Notes: generated by a model not told the origin, from the letters alone. Counted from the first letter of the stretch, positions 53,864 to 63,451 are shown. The stretch: DNA of 64,000 nt from Geodermatophilus obscurus (GCF_900143215.1 NZ_FRDM01000007.1:62001-126000), one strand, 5' to 3'. A program made the numbers and translations.

Positions 53864-54145
53864 GTGGGCACGACCCGCATCGGTGTGCGTGAGCTGCGAC
53901 AGAACGCCAGCCGGTACCTGGCGCTGGTCAAGGCGGGTGAGACGGTCGAGGTGACCGAGCGTGGGGAGCTCGTCGCGGTCCTGGCCCCGCCGTCCCCTGC
54001 GGTCACGGCACGCGAGCGGCTCATCGCCGAGGGTCGGCTGATCCCGGCCACCGGACCACGCTTCATCCCGGAACCCGTGGCAGCCGCCCCAGGGGCGCCG
54101 AGCGTCTCCGAGGCGCTGGCCGAACAGCGCGCCGAGCGACTGTGA
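53864..54145 (+). CDS. vapB: Antitoxin, Phd/YefM (VapB-like)
   Basis: 93-residue antitoxin. The Phd/YefM DNA-binding part is IGVRELRQNASRYLALVKAG followed by VEVTERGELVAVLAP; the C-terminal 40 residues should wrap the toxin. GTG 53864 is taken as start; TTG 53861 would add one residue. Its stop overlaps the toxin start by GTGA. It represses its own promoter in known systems. Confidence 0.9.
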   Translation: MGTTRIGVRELRQNASRYLALVKAGETVEVTERGELVAVLAPPSPAVTARERLIAEGRLIPATGPRFIPEPVAAAPGAPSVSEALAEQRAERL

Positions 54146-54534
54146 TCGCCTTCGACAGTTCCGCTCTGACGAAGCTCGTCGTCCGCGAACAGGAGACCGC
54201 GGCCCTGCGCGCGTGGTTGGCAGCACGCGAGGAGGCGGCCTGGTCGGCCAGTGCCCTGACCCGCGTCGAGGTGGTGCGTGCCGTGGCCCGGGCGCAGGCC
54301 GCCGCCGTGCCGACTGCTCGCAGACTCCTGGCGGGTGTGGACCTCGTCCCCGTGGGGCCGGACGTCCTCGAGGTGGCCGCCGAACTCGGGCCGCCGTCCC
54401 TACGCAACCTCGACGCGGTCCACCTGGCGACGGCCCTGGGCCTCGGGTCCGCCCTGGACGCCTTCGTGGTCTACGACGAGCGACTGGCGCAGGCAGCCAC
54501 CGACGCAGGACTGCCGGTCGTCGCGCCGTCCTGA
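54142..54534 (+). CDS. vapC: Toxin VapC, PIN domain ribonuclease
   Basis: 130-residue PIN-domain toxin that in this family cuts RNA, often tRNA. The acidic metal-binding set is Asp 5 (AFDSSALTKLV), Glu 43 (RVEVVRA), Asp 91 (NLDAVHLATAL) and Asp 112 (VVYDERLAQAA), all present, so it should be active. GTG 54142 overlaps the antitoxin stop. Confidence 0.92.
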   Translation: MIAFDSSALTKLVVREQETAALRAWLAAREEAAWSASALTRVEVVRAVARAQAAAVPTARRLLAGVDLVPVGPDVLEVAAELGPPSLRNLDAVHLATALGLGSALDAFVVYDERLAQAATDAGLPVVAPS

Positions 54535-54718
54535 CCCGAGGGGCCCCTGGGGTCCGCGGGACGGAACGGCCCGTCCGCCGCGCGAGACGATCGCCACACC
54601 GCGCGGCGCCCACCGGCATCTGTGCAGCTCAACGGCTCGCTGACGGACGCCATACGTCGTCGCGCGCGAGACGCGCGGGAGGTGGCCGGTTGGGCGTGTT
54701 GCTCGTCGCGCAGGCAGG

Positions 54719-56524
54719 ATGACCCTCGACATGGCGAGTGCAGCACGCGCGGAGGCGGTCGCCCCGCAGAGGACCAGCCGACCGCTCCGGGCCTGGCAGC
54801 AGGCCGCGCTGGAGCAGTACGAGCAGGCTTCCCCGAAGGACTTCCTGGTCACCGCGACCCCGGGCGCGGGCAAGACGACCTTCGCCCTCACCCTGGCCGC
54901 GCGGCTGCTGCAGCGGCGCGAGGTCGCCCGGGTGGTCGTCGTCTGCCCGACCGACCACCTGCGGCTGCAGTGGGCCGAGGCCGCCGACCGGATGGGCATC
55001 GTCCTCGACCCGAACCTGACCAACGCCGTCGGCCCGGTGCGCGCCGGCACGCAGGGCTACGTGACCACGTACGCGCAGGTCGCGGGCAAGCCGATGCTGC
55101 ACGCCGCCCGCTCCACCGCGGTCAAGACGCTGGTCGTCCTCGACGAGGTGCACCACGCCGGCGACGGCCTCTCCTGGGGCGAGGCGGTCGAGGAGGCCTA
55201 CGGCTTCGCCGCGCGCCGGCTGTGCCTCACCGGGACGCCGTTCCGCACCAAGCCCGACGAGCGCATCCCCTTCGTGCGCTACGAGGAGGACACGTTCGAG
55301 GGGGACGACGGCGAGGGCGGGATCGGTCTGGTCAGCCGCGCCGACTACACCTACGGCTACAAGGAGGCGCTGGCCGACAACGTCGTCCGCCCGGTCGTGT
55401 TCGCCGCCTACACCGGGACGTCACGCTGGCGGAACTCCGCCGGCGAGGTGGTCGCCGCCTCGCTGTCCGAGGCCGGCACCCGCTCGGTGGAGATGCAGGC
55501 CTGGCGCACCGCGCTGGACCCCAAGGGCCAGTGGGTGCCGCACGTCATCGCGGCCATGGACGACCGGATCACCCACCTGCGCGAGGAGGGCGGCATGCCC
55601 GACGCCGCCGGGCTGATCCTCGCCAGCGACCAGGACGACGCCCGCGCCTACGCCAAGATCGTGCGCCGGGTCACCGGCAAGGCGCCCGAGGTGATCCTCT
55701 CCGACGACCCCAAGGCGTCGAAGAAGATCGAGCGCTTCGCCACCGGCTCCGCGCGGATCGCGGTCTGCGTGCGGATGATCTCGGAGGGCGTCGACGTCCC
55801 GCGGGCCGCCGTCCTGGCCTGGATGACCTCCTACCGGACGCCGCTGTTCTTCGCCCAGGCCGTCGGCCGCGTGGTCCGCGCCCGGGCGTCGCACGAGTCG
55901 GCGACGGTGTTCCTCCCCGCCGTCCGGCCGCTGCTGGGCCTCGCCGCCTCGATGGAGGAGCAGCGCAACCACGTGATGCCGCCGCCGAAGACGGTGCAGG
56001 GCGACGAGCTGGACCTGGAGCCGCTGCCGCCCAAGGAGCGCGAGCCGGTCACTCTCAAGCAGTTCGAGGCGCTGGAGGCCGACGCCCGGTTCGCGCACGT
56101 GCTCGCGAGCGGCACCGCGCACACCGGCGAGGGCCGGCCGGCCGCCGAGCCGCTCGCCGCCGAGGAGGAGGACTTCCTCGGCATCCCGGGCCTGCTCACC
56201 GCCGAGCAGACGGCGTCGTTGCTGGCCAAGCGGGACGACGAACTGCGGATCCGGATCGCCCAGCGCGCCCACTCCGACGACACCGGCGAGCTGCCGATCG
56301 TCGACGACCACCCCGACGAGGACGACGCCGGCCGCTCCTGGCGCGACGCCGCCGAGCTCCGGCGGGAGGTCAACCGGCTCGTCGCCCGGGTCGCGGCCAA
56401 GACCTCCAGACCACACGGCGTGGTGCACACCGAGCTGCGCAAGGCCGTGCCCGGCCCGCCGTCGGCGTCGGCGTCGGTCGACGTCCTCCGCGCCCGCCGC
56501 GAGCGCCTCCGCACGATGCTGTGA
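54719..56524 (+). CDS. Superfamily 2 DEAD/DEAH-box helicase
   Basis: 601-residue helicase-like ATPase. RPLRAWQQAALEQY (Q-like motif), Walker A TATPGAGKTTFAL at about 49-61, motif II VVLDEVHHAGDG (DEVH), motif III CLTGTPFRT, motif V RMISEGVDVPRAA and motif VI QAVGRVVRAR. The C-terminal 160 residues are charged and of unknown role. A conserved actinobacterial helicase of unknown duty. ATG 54719. No restriction or other defence gene lies beside it. Confidence 0.9.
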   Translation: MTLDMASAARAEAVAPQRTSRPLRAWQQAALEQYEQASPKDFLVTATPGAGKTTFALTLAARLLQRREVARVVVVCPTDHLRLQWAEAADRMGIVLDPNLTNAVGPVRAGTQGYVTTYAQVAGKPMLHAARSTAVKTLVVLDEVHHAGDGLSWGEAVEEAYGFAARRLCLTGTPFRTKPDERIPFVRYEEDTFEGDDGEGGIGLVSRADYTYGYKEALADNVVRPVVFAAYTGTSRWRNSAGEVVAASLSEAGTRSVEMQAWRTALDPKGQWVPHVIAAMDDRITHLREEGGMPDAAGLILASDQDDARAYAKIVRRVTGKAPEVILSDDPKASKKIERFATGSARIAVCVRMISEGVDVPRAAVLAWMTSYRTPLFFAQAVGRVVRARASHESATVFLPAVRPLLGLAASMEEQRNHVMPPPKTVQGDELDLEPLPPKEREPVTLKQFEALEADARFAHVLASGTAHTGEGRPAAEPLAAEEEDFLGIPGLLTAEQTASLLAKRDDELRIRIAQRAHSDDTGELPIVDDHPDEDDAGRSWRDAAELRREVNRLVARVAAKTSRPHGVVHTELRKAVPGPPSASASVDVLRARRERLRTML

Positions 56525-56641
56525 CACCGCGGTCCGACCGCACCGCACCGCGGCCACGTGCCGTCCCCGACCTGCGCTGAGCTCCCTCGAGTCCTCGTCG
56601 CGGAGCCCCTCCGGGCCCCCGCTCCTCGGCCTCAGCACGAC

Positions 56642-59587
56642 CTATCCCGTCGGCAGCAGGCCCTTCGCGGCCGCGAGGGCCACCGCCTCGGTGCGCCCGC
56701 CCGCGCCGAGCTTGGCCAGGATCCGGCTGACGTGCACGCTCGCCGTCTTCTCGCTCATGTGGAGCTCCACGCCGATCTGCCGGTTGGTGCGGCCCTGGGC
56801 CAGCAGCCGCAGCACCTCGGCCTCCCGCGGCGTGAACACCGCAGCTGCCCCGGGCGCCCGGCCCACCCCCGGCACGTCCAGCCGCCCCCGCCGGGCCAGG
56901 GCCGTGACCGCCGCCCGCAGCGGTGCCGCACCGAGCCGGGTGGCGACCTCCGCGGCCGCCCGCAGTTCGCGCTCCGCAGCCGTCCGGTCGCCGGCGGCCA
57001 GCAGCGCCTCGGCCAGCCGCCGGCGCGACCGGGCCTGCTCGTAGACGTGCCCGTAGCCGAACGCGTCGCCCGCGGCCCGCCACAGCTCCGGTGCCGGGCG
57101 GCCGGTCAGCCGTGCTGCCTCGGCCTCGACCCGGGCCTGCCAGGCGACCGCCTCCACCCCGAACGGCCCGACGTCGCGCAGGTGGTCCTGCACCGCCGCG
57201 CGGGCCTGGGCGACGAGCTCCTCCCCCGCCTCGACCCAGCGTCGAGCGCCGGCGTCGTCGCCCTGCAGGCGGGCGGCCGCGGCGGCGTCGCCGACCGGGG
57301 CGAGCGCGGTCGCGACCAGCCGGAGGACGGCGAGCCGGTCGGCGTCCCAGTACGTCTGCACCTGCCGCACCGCTCCCCGCGCCCGCTCCACGGCGGTCCC
57401 GGCGTCCCCCGCCCAGGCGGCGAGGTCGATCTCCGCCCCGGCCGCCGCCAGCAGCAGCAGGACGTGCGCGTCCAACCGGTCGGTCAGCCCGCGCGCCCAG
57501 ACCACCCGCTCGGCGGCCGACGGGTCCCCGCGGCCGACCTGCACCAGCAGCCCGGCGGCGCCCACGTGCGCGGCCATCTCCGGCACGCGCGCCAGCCGGT
57601 CGGCCAGCTCCAGGCTGCCGTCCCAGTCCCCCGCGACGTAGCGGGCGGACACGCCCAGGTGGCGCAGTTCGGCGCCGTAGAACGACCACTCGACGCCGAG
57701 CTCGGCCGCCCGGGCGAGCGCGTCGGAGACCCAGCGCAGCGTGGCGGCGATGTCCCCGGCCTCGTACGGGACGACGGCGAGGTTGAACAGCACCCGCATC
57801 TCGACCTCGGTGTCGCCCGACCGCCGGGCCCGCACCAGGGCCTCCTCCAGCCGGCCGGGGAGGTCGCTGCCGCCGCGCATCCGGGCCAGCGAGACCGCGG
57901 TGTCGGCCCACGCGCTGTCCAGGCCGAGCGCGTCGGCGGCGGCCAGCGCCTCGTCGGCCGCCGCGTCGGCCTCCGCCCGGCGGCCCAGCGACCAGCTGGT
58001 GCGCGCGTGGGTGGCCGCGGCCCAGGTGCGCACCGGGGACGGCGGGTCGGCCGGCACCAGCGCCATCGCCCGGCTGCTCTCCCGGTGGGCCGCTGCCTGG
58101 TCCTCGATCCGGCTCAGCGCCTGGGCCAGCCGGTAGTGCACCCGCGCGCGCTCGACCGGGTCGCCGTCCGGGCCGAGCAGGTCCAGCGCGGCGCGGATCA
58201 GCGCCACCGCCCGCTGCGGCTCCCCCGCGGTGCGGGCGGCGGCCGCGCTGTCGAGCAGCAGCGCCGGCTGGTCGCGTCCCGCGCGGGCGGCCGCGTCGGG
58301 CACCGCCGGCCACAGCGCCAGCGCCGCCTCCAGGTGCTGCAGCTGCTCGGCGGGCGCGCCGGCCCGGCACGCCTCGGCCGCCGCCTCCAGCGACGCGGAG
58401 AACGCCCCGGCGAGGTCGTTGCTGCCGCGGGCGTGGTGCGCCAGCTCCGCGGCGGTGCCGGCGCCGGGGTTCGCAGCGAGGTAGGCGGCCGTCGTGGCGT
58501 GCAGTCGCACCCGCTCGCCGGGCAGCAGGTCGGCGAGAACGGCCTCGCGCAGCAGGGCGTGCCGGAACCGGTAGCGGCCGTCGTCGGAGACCACGAGCAG
58601 GTGGTGGTGCACCGCCTCGGCCAGCGCGGCGTCCAGCTCGGCCGGGAGCGGACCGCTGACCGCGGCGACCAGGTCGTGCCGCACCTGCCGGCCCGCGACC
58701 GCGGCCACCCGCAGCACCTGCTGGGCCGCCTCCCCGAGCTGCTCGACCCGCGCCAGCAGCACGTCGGTCAGCCCCATCGGCAGCGTCTCCCCGGCGAGGC
58801 CCGCCGCGAGCAGCTCCTCGGCGTAGAAGGCGTTCCCCTCGGCGCGGGCGACGACGTCCTCGACCGTCCGGTCGGGCACGCCCGAGGCCAGGCCGCGCAC
58901 CAGCTCGCCCACAGCGGCGTCCGGGAGCGGCGCCAGCTCCAGCCGCTCGACCAGGGGCAGCCGCACCAGCTCGGCCAGCAGCGGGCGCAGCGGGTGGCGG
59001 CGGTGCAGGTCGTCGGAGCGGTAGGAGGCCACGAGGGCGACCGGCTCCTCGGCCAGCCGGGCGAGCAGGTAGCGCAGCAGGTCGCGGCTGGAGCGGTCGG
59101 CCCAGTGCACGTCCTCGAGGACGACGAGCAGCGGGGTCTGCGCGGCCAGCTCGCCCAGCAGCGCCGCCACCGACTCGAACAGCTGCAGCCGCCCGCCGTC
59201 GGCGACCGGACGGCGGACCAGCGGGCGGCCGAGGTCGGCGGCGTCCCCCGCCGGCAGCTCGGGGACGGCCGGGGTGCTCCGCGCGGACAGCAGCGCCGGC
59301 AGCCCAGGGTGCCCCGACCCCGGGGCCACCGCGCGGAGCAGGTCGACGAAGGGCAGGTAGGGCAGCCCGACGTCGCCGAGGTCGACGCAGTGCCCGGTCA
59401 GGACGCGCAGGCCGCGCTCGGCGGCACCGACGGCCAGCTCGTCCAGCAGCCGGGTCTTGCCGACGCCGGCGTCACCGGCGACGAGCACCGCGGAGGGGTG
59501 CCCCTCCAGGGCACGGTCGACCACGGCGAGCAGCCGGGCGAGCTCGGCCTCCCGGCCCACCAGCGGTCGGTCGTCCCACTGCGGCAC
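56642..59587 (-). CDS. Large LuxR-family regulator with AAA ATPase (LAL type)
   Basis: 981-residue signalling regulator. The N-terminal AAA-type domain opens PLVGREAELARLLAVVDRAL, with Walker A VAGDAGVGKTRLLDE at about 36-50 and Walker B LLVVLEDVHWADRSS. A long TPR-like helical region follows, then a C-terminal LuxR helix-turn-helix FTPREAEVLRLLAQGRTNRQ and MSEKTASVHVSRILAKLG. GTG 59587. Inducer and target genes unknown. A second regulator of similar plan is at 50253. Confidence 0.9.
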   Translation of the reverse strand: MPQWDDRPLVGREAELARLLAVVDRALEGHPSAVLVAGDAGVGKTRLLDELAVGAAERGLRVLTGHCVDLGDVGLPYLPFVDLLRAVAPGSGHPGLPALLSARSTPAVPELPAGDAADLGRPLVRRPVADGGRLQLFESVAALLGELAAQTPLLVVLEDVHWADRSSRDLLRYLLARLAEEPVALVASYRSDDLHRRHPLRPLLAELVRLPLVERLELAPLPDAAVGELVRGLASGVPDRTVEDVVARAEGNAFYAEELLAAGLAGETLPMGLTDVLLARVEQLGEAAQQVLRVAAVAGRQVRHDLVAAVSGPLPAELDAALAEAVHHHLLVVSDDGRYRFRHALLREAVLADLLPGERVRLHATTAAYLAANPGAGTAAELAHHARGSNDLAGAFSASLEAAAEACRAGAPAEQLQHLEAALALWPAVPDAAARAGRDQPALLLDSAAAARTAGEPQRAVALIRAALDLLGPDGDPVERARVHYRLAQALSRIEDQAAAHRESSRAMALVPADPPSPVRTWAAATHARTSWSLGRRAEADAAADEALAAADALGLDSAWADTAVSLARMRGGSDLPGRLEEALVRARRSGDTEVEMRVLFNLAVVPYEAGDIAATLRWVSDALARAAELGVEWSFYGAELRHLGVSARYVAGDWDGSLELADRLARVPEMAAHVGAAGLLVQVGRGDPSAAERVVWARGLTDRLDAHVLLLLAAAGAEIDLAAWAGDAGTAVERARGAVRQVQTYWDADRLAVLRLVATALAPVGDAAAAARLQGDDAGARRWVEAGEELVAQARAAVQDHLRDVGPFGVEAVAWQARVEAEAARLTGRPAPELWRAAGDAFGYGHVYEQARSRRRLAEALLAAGDRTAAERELRAAAEVATRLGAAPLRAAVTALARRGRLDVPGVGRAPGAAAVFTPREAEVLRLLAQGRTNRQIGVELHMSEKTASVHVSRILAKLGAGGRTEAVALAAAKGLLPTG

Positions 59588-59636
59588 GGCGCCGATCGTG
59601 GCATGGTCCGCCGACGGGACCGGTGCGACCCGGGCG

Positions 59637-59695
59637 GCCCCCCTGCAGGGGCCCACCGCGAGCCTGCGAGCGGTGGGGGGCAGGGGGGTCCTTCT
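59637..59695 (-). repeat. GAAGGACC-family 3'-end element 12 (A type)
   Basis: Directly after the stop of the 42-residue gene, same orientation. Read leftward: AGAAGGACCCCCCTGCCCCC, core CCACCGCTCGCAGGCTCGCG, tail GTGGGCCCCTGCAGGGGGGC. Arms CCCCCCTGC/GCAGGGGGG and CCCACCGC/GCGGTGGG make one long stem. Confidence 0.78.
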
Positions 59696-59824
59696 TCAGC
59701 GCGCCCGCCGGGTCCAGCGGAGCGTCCGGCCGTGCCGGCGGCCGCGGGTGCCGCGGCCGAGCTGCTGCAGCACCTCGCGGCGGTAGGCGAGTTCGGCCTC
59801 GAGTCCGGGGTTGGGGTAGGTCAC
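59696..59824 (-). CDS. Small basic protein (42 aa)
   Basis: Short gene from GTG 59824 with AGGAGACGGTC before it. The product starts MTYPNPGLEAELAYRREVLQ and ends in a run of Arg-rich residues. The ELAYRRE segment is like a family of very small actinobacterial proteins of unknown role. It lies between the MHS transporter and the LuxR-type regulator, all leftward. Confidence 0.6.
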   Translation of the reverse strand: MTYPNPGLEAELAYRREVLQQLGRGTRGRRHGRTLRWTRRAR

Positions 59825-59920
59825 GACCGTCTCCTGTCGTCGGTGTCGATGACGACGACGGTCGTGCTGAGGGGCAGCCCCCGGCATCGGTCGGTCGGGC
59901 AGACCTGCGGCCCTCGGCCC

Positions 59921-59940
59921 CGGCTGAGGCCCCTCAGCCG
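59921..59940 (-). terminator. GC hairpin after the MHS transporter gene
   Basis: CGGCTGAGG (59921-59929) and CCTCAGCCG (59932-59940) are perfect 9-bp arms. It lies four bases after the transporter stop. No T run. Confidence 0.5.
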
Positions 59941-59944
59941 GTCC

Positions 59945-61249
59945 TCAGCGCAGCTCGGTGCCCTTGCTCTCCCGCAGGGTCAGGATCACGACGAACGCGA
60001 GGGCCGCGGCGATGGCCACGTACCAGAAGAACCACAGTGGCCGGTCGTTGTTCGACAGCCAGGTGATCACCAGCGGCGCCGTGCCGCCGAAGATGGCGAC
60101 GGTCAGGTTGTACCAGGAGCCGATGCCGATGGCCCGCAGCTCCGTGGGGAACAGCTCGCTCATGATCGCCGGGGCGATCGACGCCATGAGCGCGTAGAGC
60201 CCGAGGCCGGTGCAGAAGACGACGATCAGCGAGAACAGGTTGTCCCGGACCAGGAACGACAGCGGCACGATGAGCACGGCCATCGCGCCCGACCAGATCA
60301 GCAGCTGGGGCTTGCGGCCGATGTGGTCCGAGAGCTTCCCGAACGGGTAGCACAGCGCGACGAACAGCGCGGTGCCGAGCGAGAGCGCGATGAAGACGTC
60401 GGTGCTGTCGGCGCCGCGGAAGGCGATCGCGAACGGCGTCAGCGCGCTGAAGAAGGTGTAGTAGGACAGCGTCGACAGCAGCGTGAACGCGCACAGCTGC
60501 ACCACGGCCTTCGGGTGGTGCGTGATCGTCCGCAGCAGCGGGTGCTTGGTCGCGCGGGCCTTCTCCGCGTTCTCCTCGAACTGCTCGGTCTCGACCAGCG
60601 ACCGGCGCAGCCACATGCCGACCAGGCCGAGCACGCCGCCGATGAAGAAGGCGATCCGCCAGCCCCAGGACTCCAGCTGGTCCTGGCTCAGGGTGCTGGT
60701 CAGCAGCACACCGAGCAGCGAGGCGGCGAGCAGCGCCGACCCCGTGGAGATGTAGAAGAACGACGAGTACCGGCCGCGGTGGGCCGGCGGGGCGATCTCG
60801 CCCAGGTAGGCCGAGGCGTTGGAGACCTCACCGCCCAGGGACATGCCCTGCGCGATGCGCGCCAGCAGCAGCAGGACCGGCGCCAGCCAGCCCACCTGCT
60901 CGTAGGTGGGCAGGATCGCGATGACCATCGATCCGCCGGCCATCAGCAGGATGGTCAGCAGCATCCCGGCCTTGCGGCCGCGCAGGTCGGCGAACCGGCC
61001 GAGCAGGATGCCGCCCAGCGGCCGGAAGAAGAAGGCCAGCGCGTACGTCGACGTCGCCCCAATCAGGGCGAGCGCCTGGTTCTCGGCCGGGAAGAACTGG
61101 CCGGCGAAGAAGACGACGAAGGTCGCGTAGACCGTCCAGTCGAACCACTCGACCGCGTTGCCGATGCTGGCCGAGACCAGCGTCTTCACCGGCAGCTGGT
61201 GCCGCTCCTCGGTCGCCGTCGTGCCGGGACCCTGCACTGCGCCTGCCAT
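59945..61249 (-). CDS. MFS transporter, metabolite:H+ symporter (MHS) family
   Basis: 434-residue membrane symporter, about 12 helices. Start block SASIGNAVEWFDWTVYATFV is typical of the MHS (ProP/KgtP/ShiA) group, with RFADLRGRKAGML and QGMSLGGEVSNASAYLGEIA and the conserved HRGRYSSFF. Probable substrates are small carboxylates or betaine-like compounds. ATG 61249 after GGTGGGGTTCC. TACGGT at 61288-61293 (leftward) may be its -10 box. Confidence 0.92.
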   Translation of the reverse strand: MAGAVQGPGTTATEERHQLPVKTLVSASIGNAVEWFDWTVYATFVVFFAGQFFPAENQALALIGATSTYALAFFFRPLGGILLGRFADLRGRKAGMLLTILLMAGGSMVIAILPTYEQVGWLAPVLLLLARIAQGMSLGGEVSNASAYLGEIAPPAHRGRYSSFFYISTGSALLAASLLGVLLTSTLSQDQLESWGWRIAFFIGGVLGLVGMWLRRSLVETEQFEENAEKARATKHPLLRTITHHPKAVVQLCAFTLLSTLSYYTFFSALTPFAIAFRGADSTDVFIALSLGTALFVALCYPFGKLSDHIGRKPQLLIWSGAMAVLIVPLSFLVRDNLFSLIVVFCTGLGLYALMASIAPAIMSELFPTELRAIGIGSWYNLTVAIFGGTAPLVITWLSNNDRPLWFFWYVAIAAALAFVVILTLRESKGTELR

Positions 61250-61553
61250 GGAACCCCACCGATCGCCCGGTTCGCTGGACGACGTAGACCGTAAGGGGCT
61301 CCCGGGAAGACGGCACGCCGAACCGGGACCAGGGTCCGGACCGGGCGACGGCCGCCTCGCGGCGAGATGCACAACGCGGCTCCAGGCCCCCGACCGGAGT
61401 CGGGGCGGTGGTCCGTGAAGGCGTAACCAAATGGCACCCGGGGGCACGATGCACCCGGCCCGGACGCTCTCCACGCTACCCGCGCCGCAGCCCCCTCACA
61501 CGGGCCGGGGCGGGTTCCTGCGGCCCTTCTCGGGGCCGTGCCAGACTCCGCGC
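61250..61553. other. Divergent intergenic region, 304 bp
   Basis: Holds the promoters of the MHS transporter (left) and the M20 peptidase (right). I see a possible -10 box TACGGT facing left at 61288-61293. No gene, repeat or RNA was recognised in the remainder. Confidence 0.5.
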
Positions 61554-62825
61554 GTGGCCGACCTGACCGCCGTCGAGGCGCGCGTGCTGTCCGCCGTCGA
61601 CGAGGCCCGGGCGGTCTCCCGGCTGCGCGACCTGGTGGCCGTCCCGTCGGTCGGCGGCACGGCCGCGGAGTGCGAGGTGCAGCACCTGGTCGGCGACTGG
61701 CTGGAGGAGCTGGACTGCGCCGTCGACCGCTGGCCGATCGACCTCGCCGCGGTAGCGATGGCGCCGGACGCCCCCGGCCAGGAGGTCGAGCGGACCGAGG
61801 CGTGGGGCGTGGTCGGCACCGCGCCGGCCGCCGAGGAGGGTCTGCCGGCGCTCGTCTTCTCCGGCCACACCGACGTCGTCCCGCCCGGGGACCGCGCCCG
61901 GTGGCCGGCCGACCCGTTCGACCCGCGGGTCGCGGGCGGCGCCGTCCACGGCCGCGGGACCTGCGACATGAAGGCCGGGGTCGTCGCCGCCCTCGCCGCG
62001 CTGGCCGCCGTCCGGACGGCGGGGCTGCGGCTGGCCCGGCCGGTCGCGCTGCACGCCGTCGTCGGCGAGGAGGACGGCGGACTGGGCGCGTGGGCGACGC
62101 TGCGGCGCGGGCACCACGGCGAGGTGTGCGTCATCCCCGAACCGACCGCCGGCGCCGTGGTCACCGCCAACGCCGGCGCCCTGACCTTCCGGCTGGAGGT
62201 TGCGGGGCACGCCGCGCACGCGGCCCACCGCGACCGCGGGGTCAGCGCCGTCGTGCTGTTCGAGCGGGTGCACGCCGGGCTGCGCGCGTTCGAGGCGGAG
62301 CGGCAGCAGGACGCCGACCCGCGCTTCGGCGGCGCCCCGTACCCGTACGGGATCAACATCGGGCGGGTGCAGGCCGGGGACTGGGCCAGCTCGGTGCCCG
62401 ACCGGCTGGTCGCCGACGGCCGCTACGGCGTCCGCCTGGATGAGGACGTCGCCACGGCGCGGGCCGCCCTCGAGGCCCGGCTGGCCGACATCTGCGCCGC
62501 CGATCCGTGGCTGGCCGGGCACCCGGTGCGCCTGACCTGGACCGGCGGCGCGTTCGCCAGCGGCACGCTGCCGCACGGGCACCCGCTGCTGCCGGCCGTC
62601 CAGCGCGCGGTGGCCGACACCGGCGCCGGGGTGCCGCCCGAGCGCGCCATCCCCGCCGGCAGCGACCTGCGGCTCTACGCCGCGGCCGGGGTGCCGACCC
62701 TGCACTACGGCCCCGGCGACCTGCACCTGGCCCACGGGCCGCTGGAGCGGGTGCCGGTCGACGAGCTGGTCACCGCGGCACGGGCGTTCGCGCTGCTGAC
62801 CCTGCGCACCTGCGGGGTGGCATGA
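61554..62825 (+). CDS. M20 family metallopeptidase (deacetylase/dipeptidase)
   Basis: 423-residue zinc-dependent amidohydrolase like acetylornithine deacetylase, succinyl-diaminopimelate desuccinylase or carboxypeptidase. Zinc site blocks: FSGHTDVVPPGD (His-Asp), GRGTCDMKAGVVA (bridging Asp), VVGEEDGG (catalytic Glu), plus VIPEPT and a late DLHLAHGPLERVPVDEL (His). GTG 61554. Substrate uncertain. The next gene starts within its stop (ATGA). Confidence 0.88.
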   Translation: MADLTAVEARVLSAVDEARAVSRLRDLVAVPSVGGTAAECEVQHLVGDWLEELDCAVDRWPIDLAAVAMAPDAPGQEVERTEAWGVVGTAPAAEEGLPALVFSGHTDVVPPGDRARWPADPFDPRVAGGAVHGRGTCDMKAGVVAALAALAAVRTAGLRLARPVALHAVVGEEDGGLGAWATLRRGHHGEVCVIPEPTAGAVVTANAGALTFRLEVAGHAAHAAHRDRGVSAVVLFERVHAGLRAFEAERQQDADPRFGGAPYPYGINIGRVQAGDWASSVPDRLVADGRYGVRLDEDVATARAALEARLADICAADPWLAGHPVRLTWTGGAFASGTLPHGHPLLPAVQRAVADTGAGVPPERAIPAGSDLRLYAAAGVPTLHYGPGDLHLAHGPLERVPVDELVTAARAFALLTLRTCGVA

Positions 62826-63451
62826 CGCTCGTCGGGTTCGAGGCGTGGGCGGAGCTGGCCGGCGACTCCCCCACCTCGCGCACCGAGTGGGCCGCCGTCG
62901 TCGCCGCGTGGGGCGAGCCGCACCGCCGCTACCACGACCTCGGGCACCTGGCCGCCGTCCTCGGGCTGGTGGGTGAGCTGGCCGGCGCCGCTCCCGACCC
63001 CGACGCGGTGCGGCTGGCCGCCTGGTACCACGACGTCGTCTACGACCCCCGCCGCACCGACAACGAGCAGGTCAGCGCCGAGCGGGCGCGTGCCGGCCTG
63101 CGCGGGCTGGTGCCGCCGGAGCGGGTCGAGGAGGTGGCCCGGCTGGTGCTGCTGACTGCCGGTCACGATGCGGCTCCGGACGACGCCGACGGCGCCGTCC
63201 TCTGCGACGCCGACCTGGCGGTGCTCGCCGGACCGCCGGAGGCCTACGCCGCCTACGCCTCCGCGGTGTGCGAGGAGTACGGGCACCTCTCCGACGCCGA
63301 GTTCACCGCCGGGCGCACCGCCGTCCTCGAGCACCTGCTGGCGCTGCCGGTGCTGTACCGGCTGCCGGCCGTCGCCGCCGAGTGGACGCCGCGGGCGCGC
63401 GCCAACCTCGCCGCCGAGCTCAGCCTGCTACGGCGCCGCGCCTCTTCTTGA
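62822..63451 (+). CDS. HD-domain metal-dependent phosphohydrolase-like protein
   Basis: 209-residue protein of the HD superfamily as seen in predicted phosphohydrolases. Metal ligands: HRRYHDLGHL, AAWYHDVVYDPRRTDNE (His-Asp), and late Asp in LCDADLAVLAG. Substrate unknown, perhaps a nucleotide. ATG 62822 overlaps the M20 stop. Its last 32 bases overlap the end of the convergent DUF4031 gene. Confidence 0.86.
   Translation: MTLVGFEAWAELAGDSPTSRTEWAAVVAAWGEPHRRYHDLGHLAAVLGLVGELAGAAPDPDAVRLAAWYHDVVYDPRRTDNEQVSAERARAGLRGLVPPERVEEVARLVLLTAGHDAAPDDADGAVLCDADLAVLAGPPEAYAAYASAVCEEYGHLSDAEFTAGRTAVLEHLLALPVLYRLPAVAAEWTPRARANLAAELSLLRRRASS

Noticed and set aside
54719-56524. Helicase plus VapBC as a phage-defence island
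   Set aside because: The helicase resembles a common actinobacterial SF2 protein; no nuclease, methylase or other defence gene adjoins it, and base composition is normal.
56558-61294. A 1578-residue plus-strand frame antisense to the LuxR regulator and MHS transporter
   Set aside because: Translation is rich in Gln, His, Arg and Gly without motifs; both minus-strand genes have clear domains.
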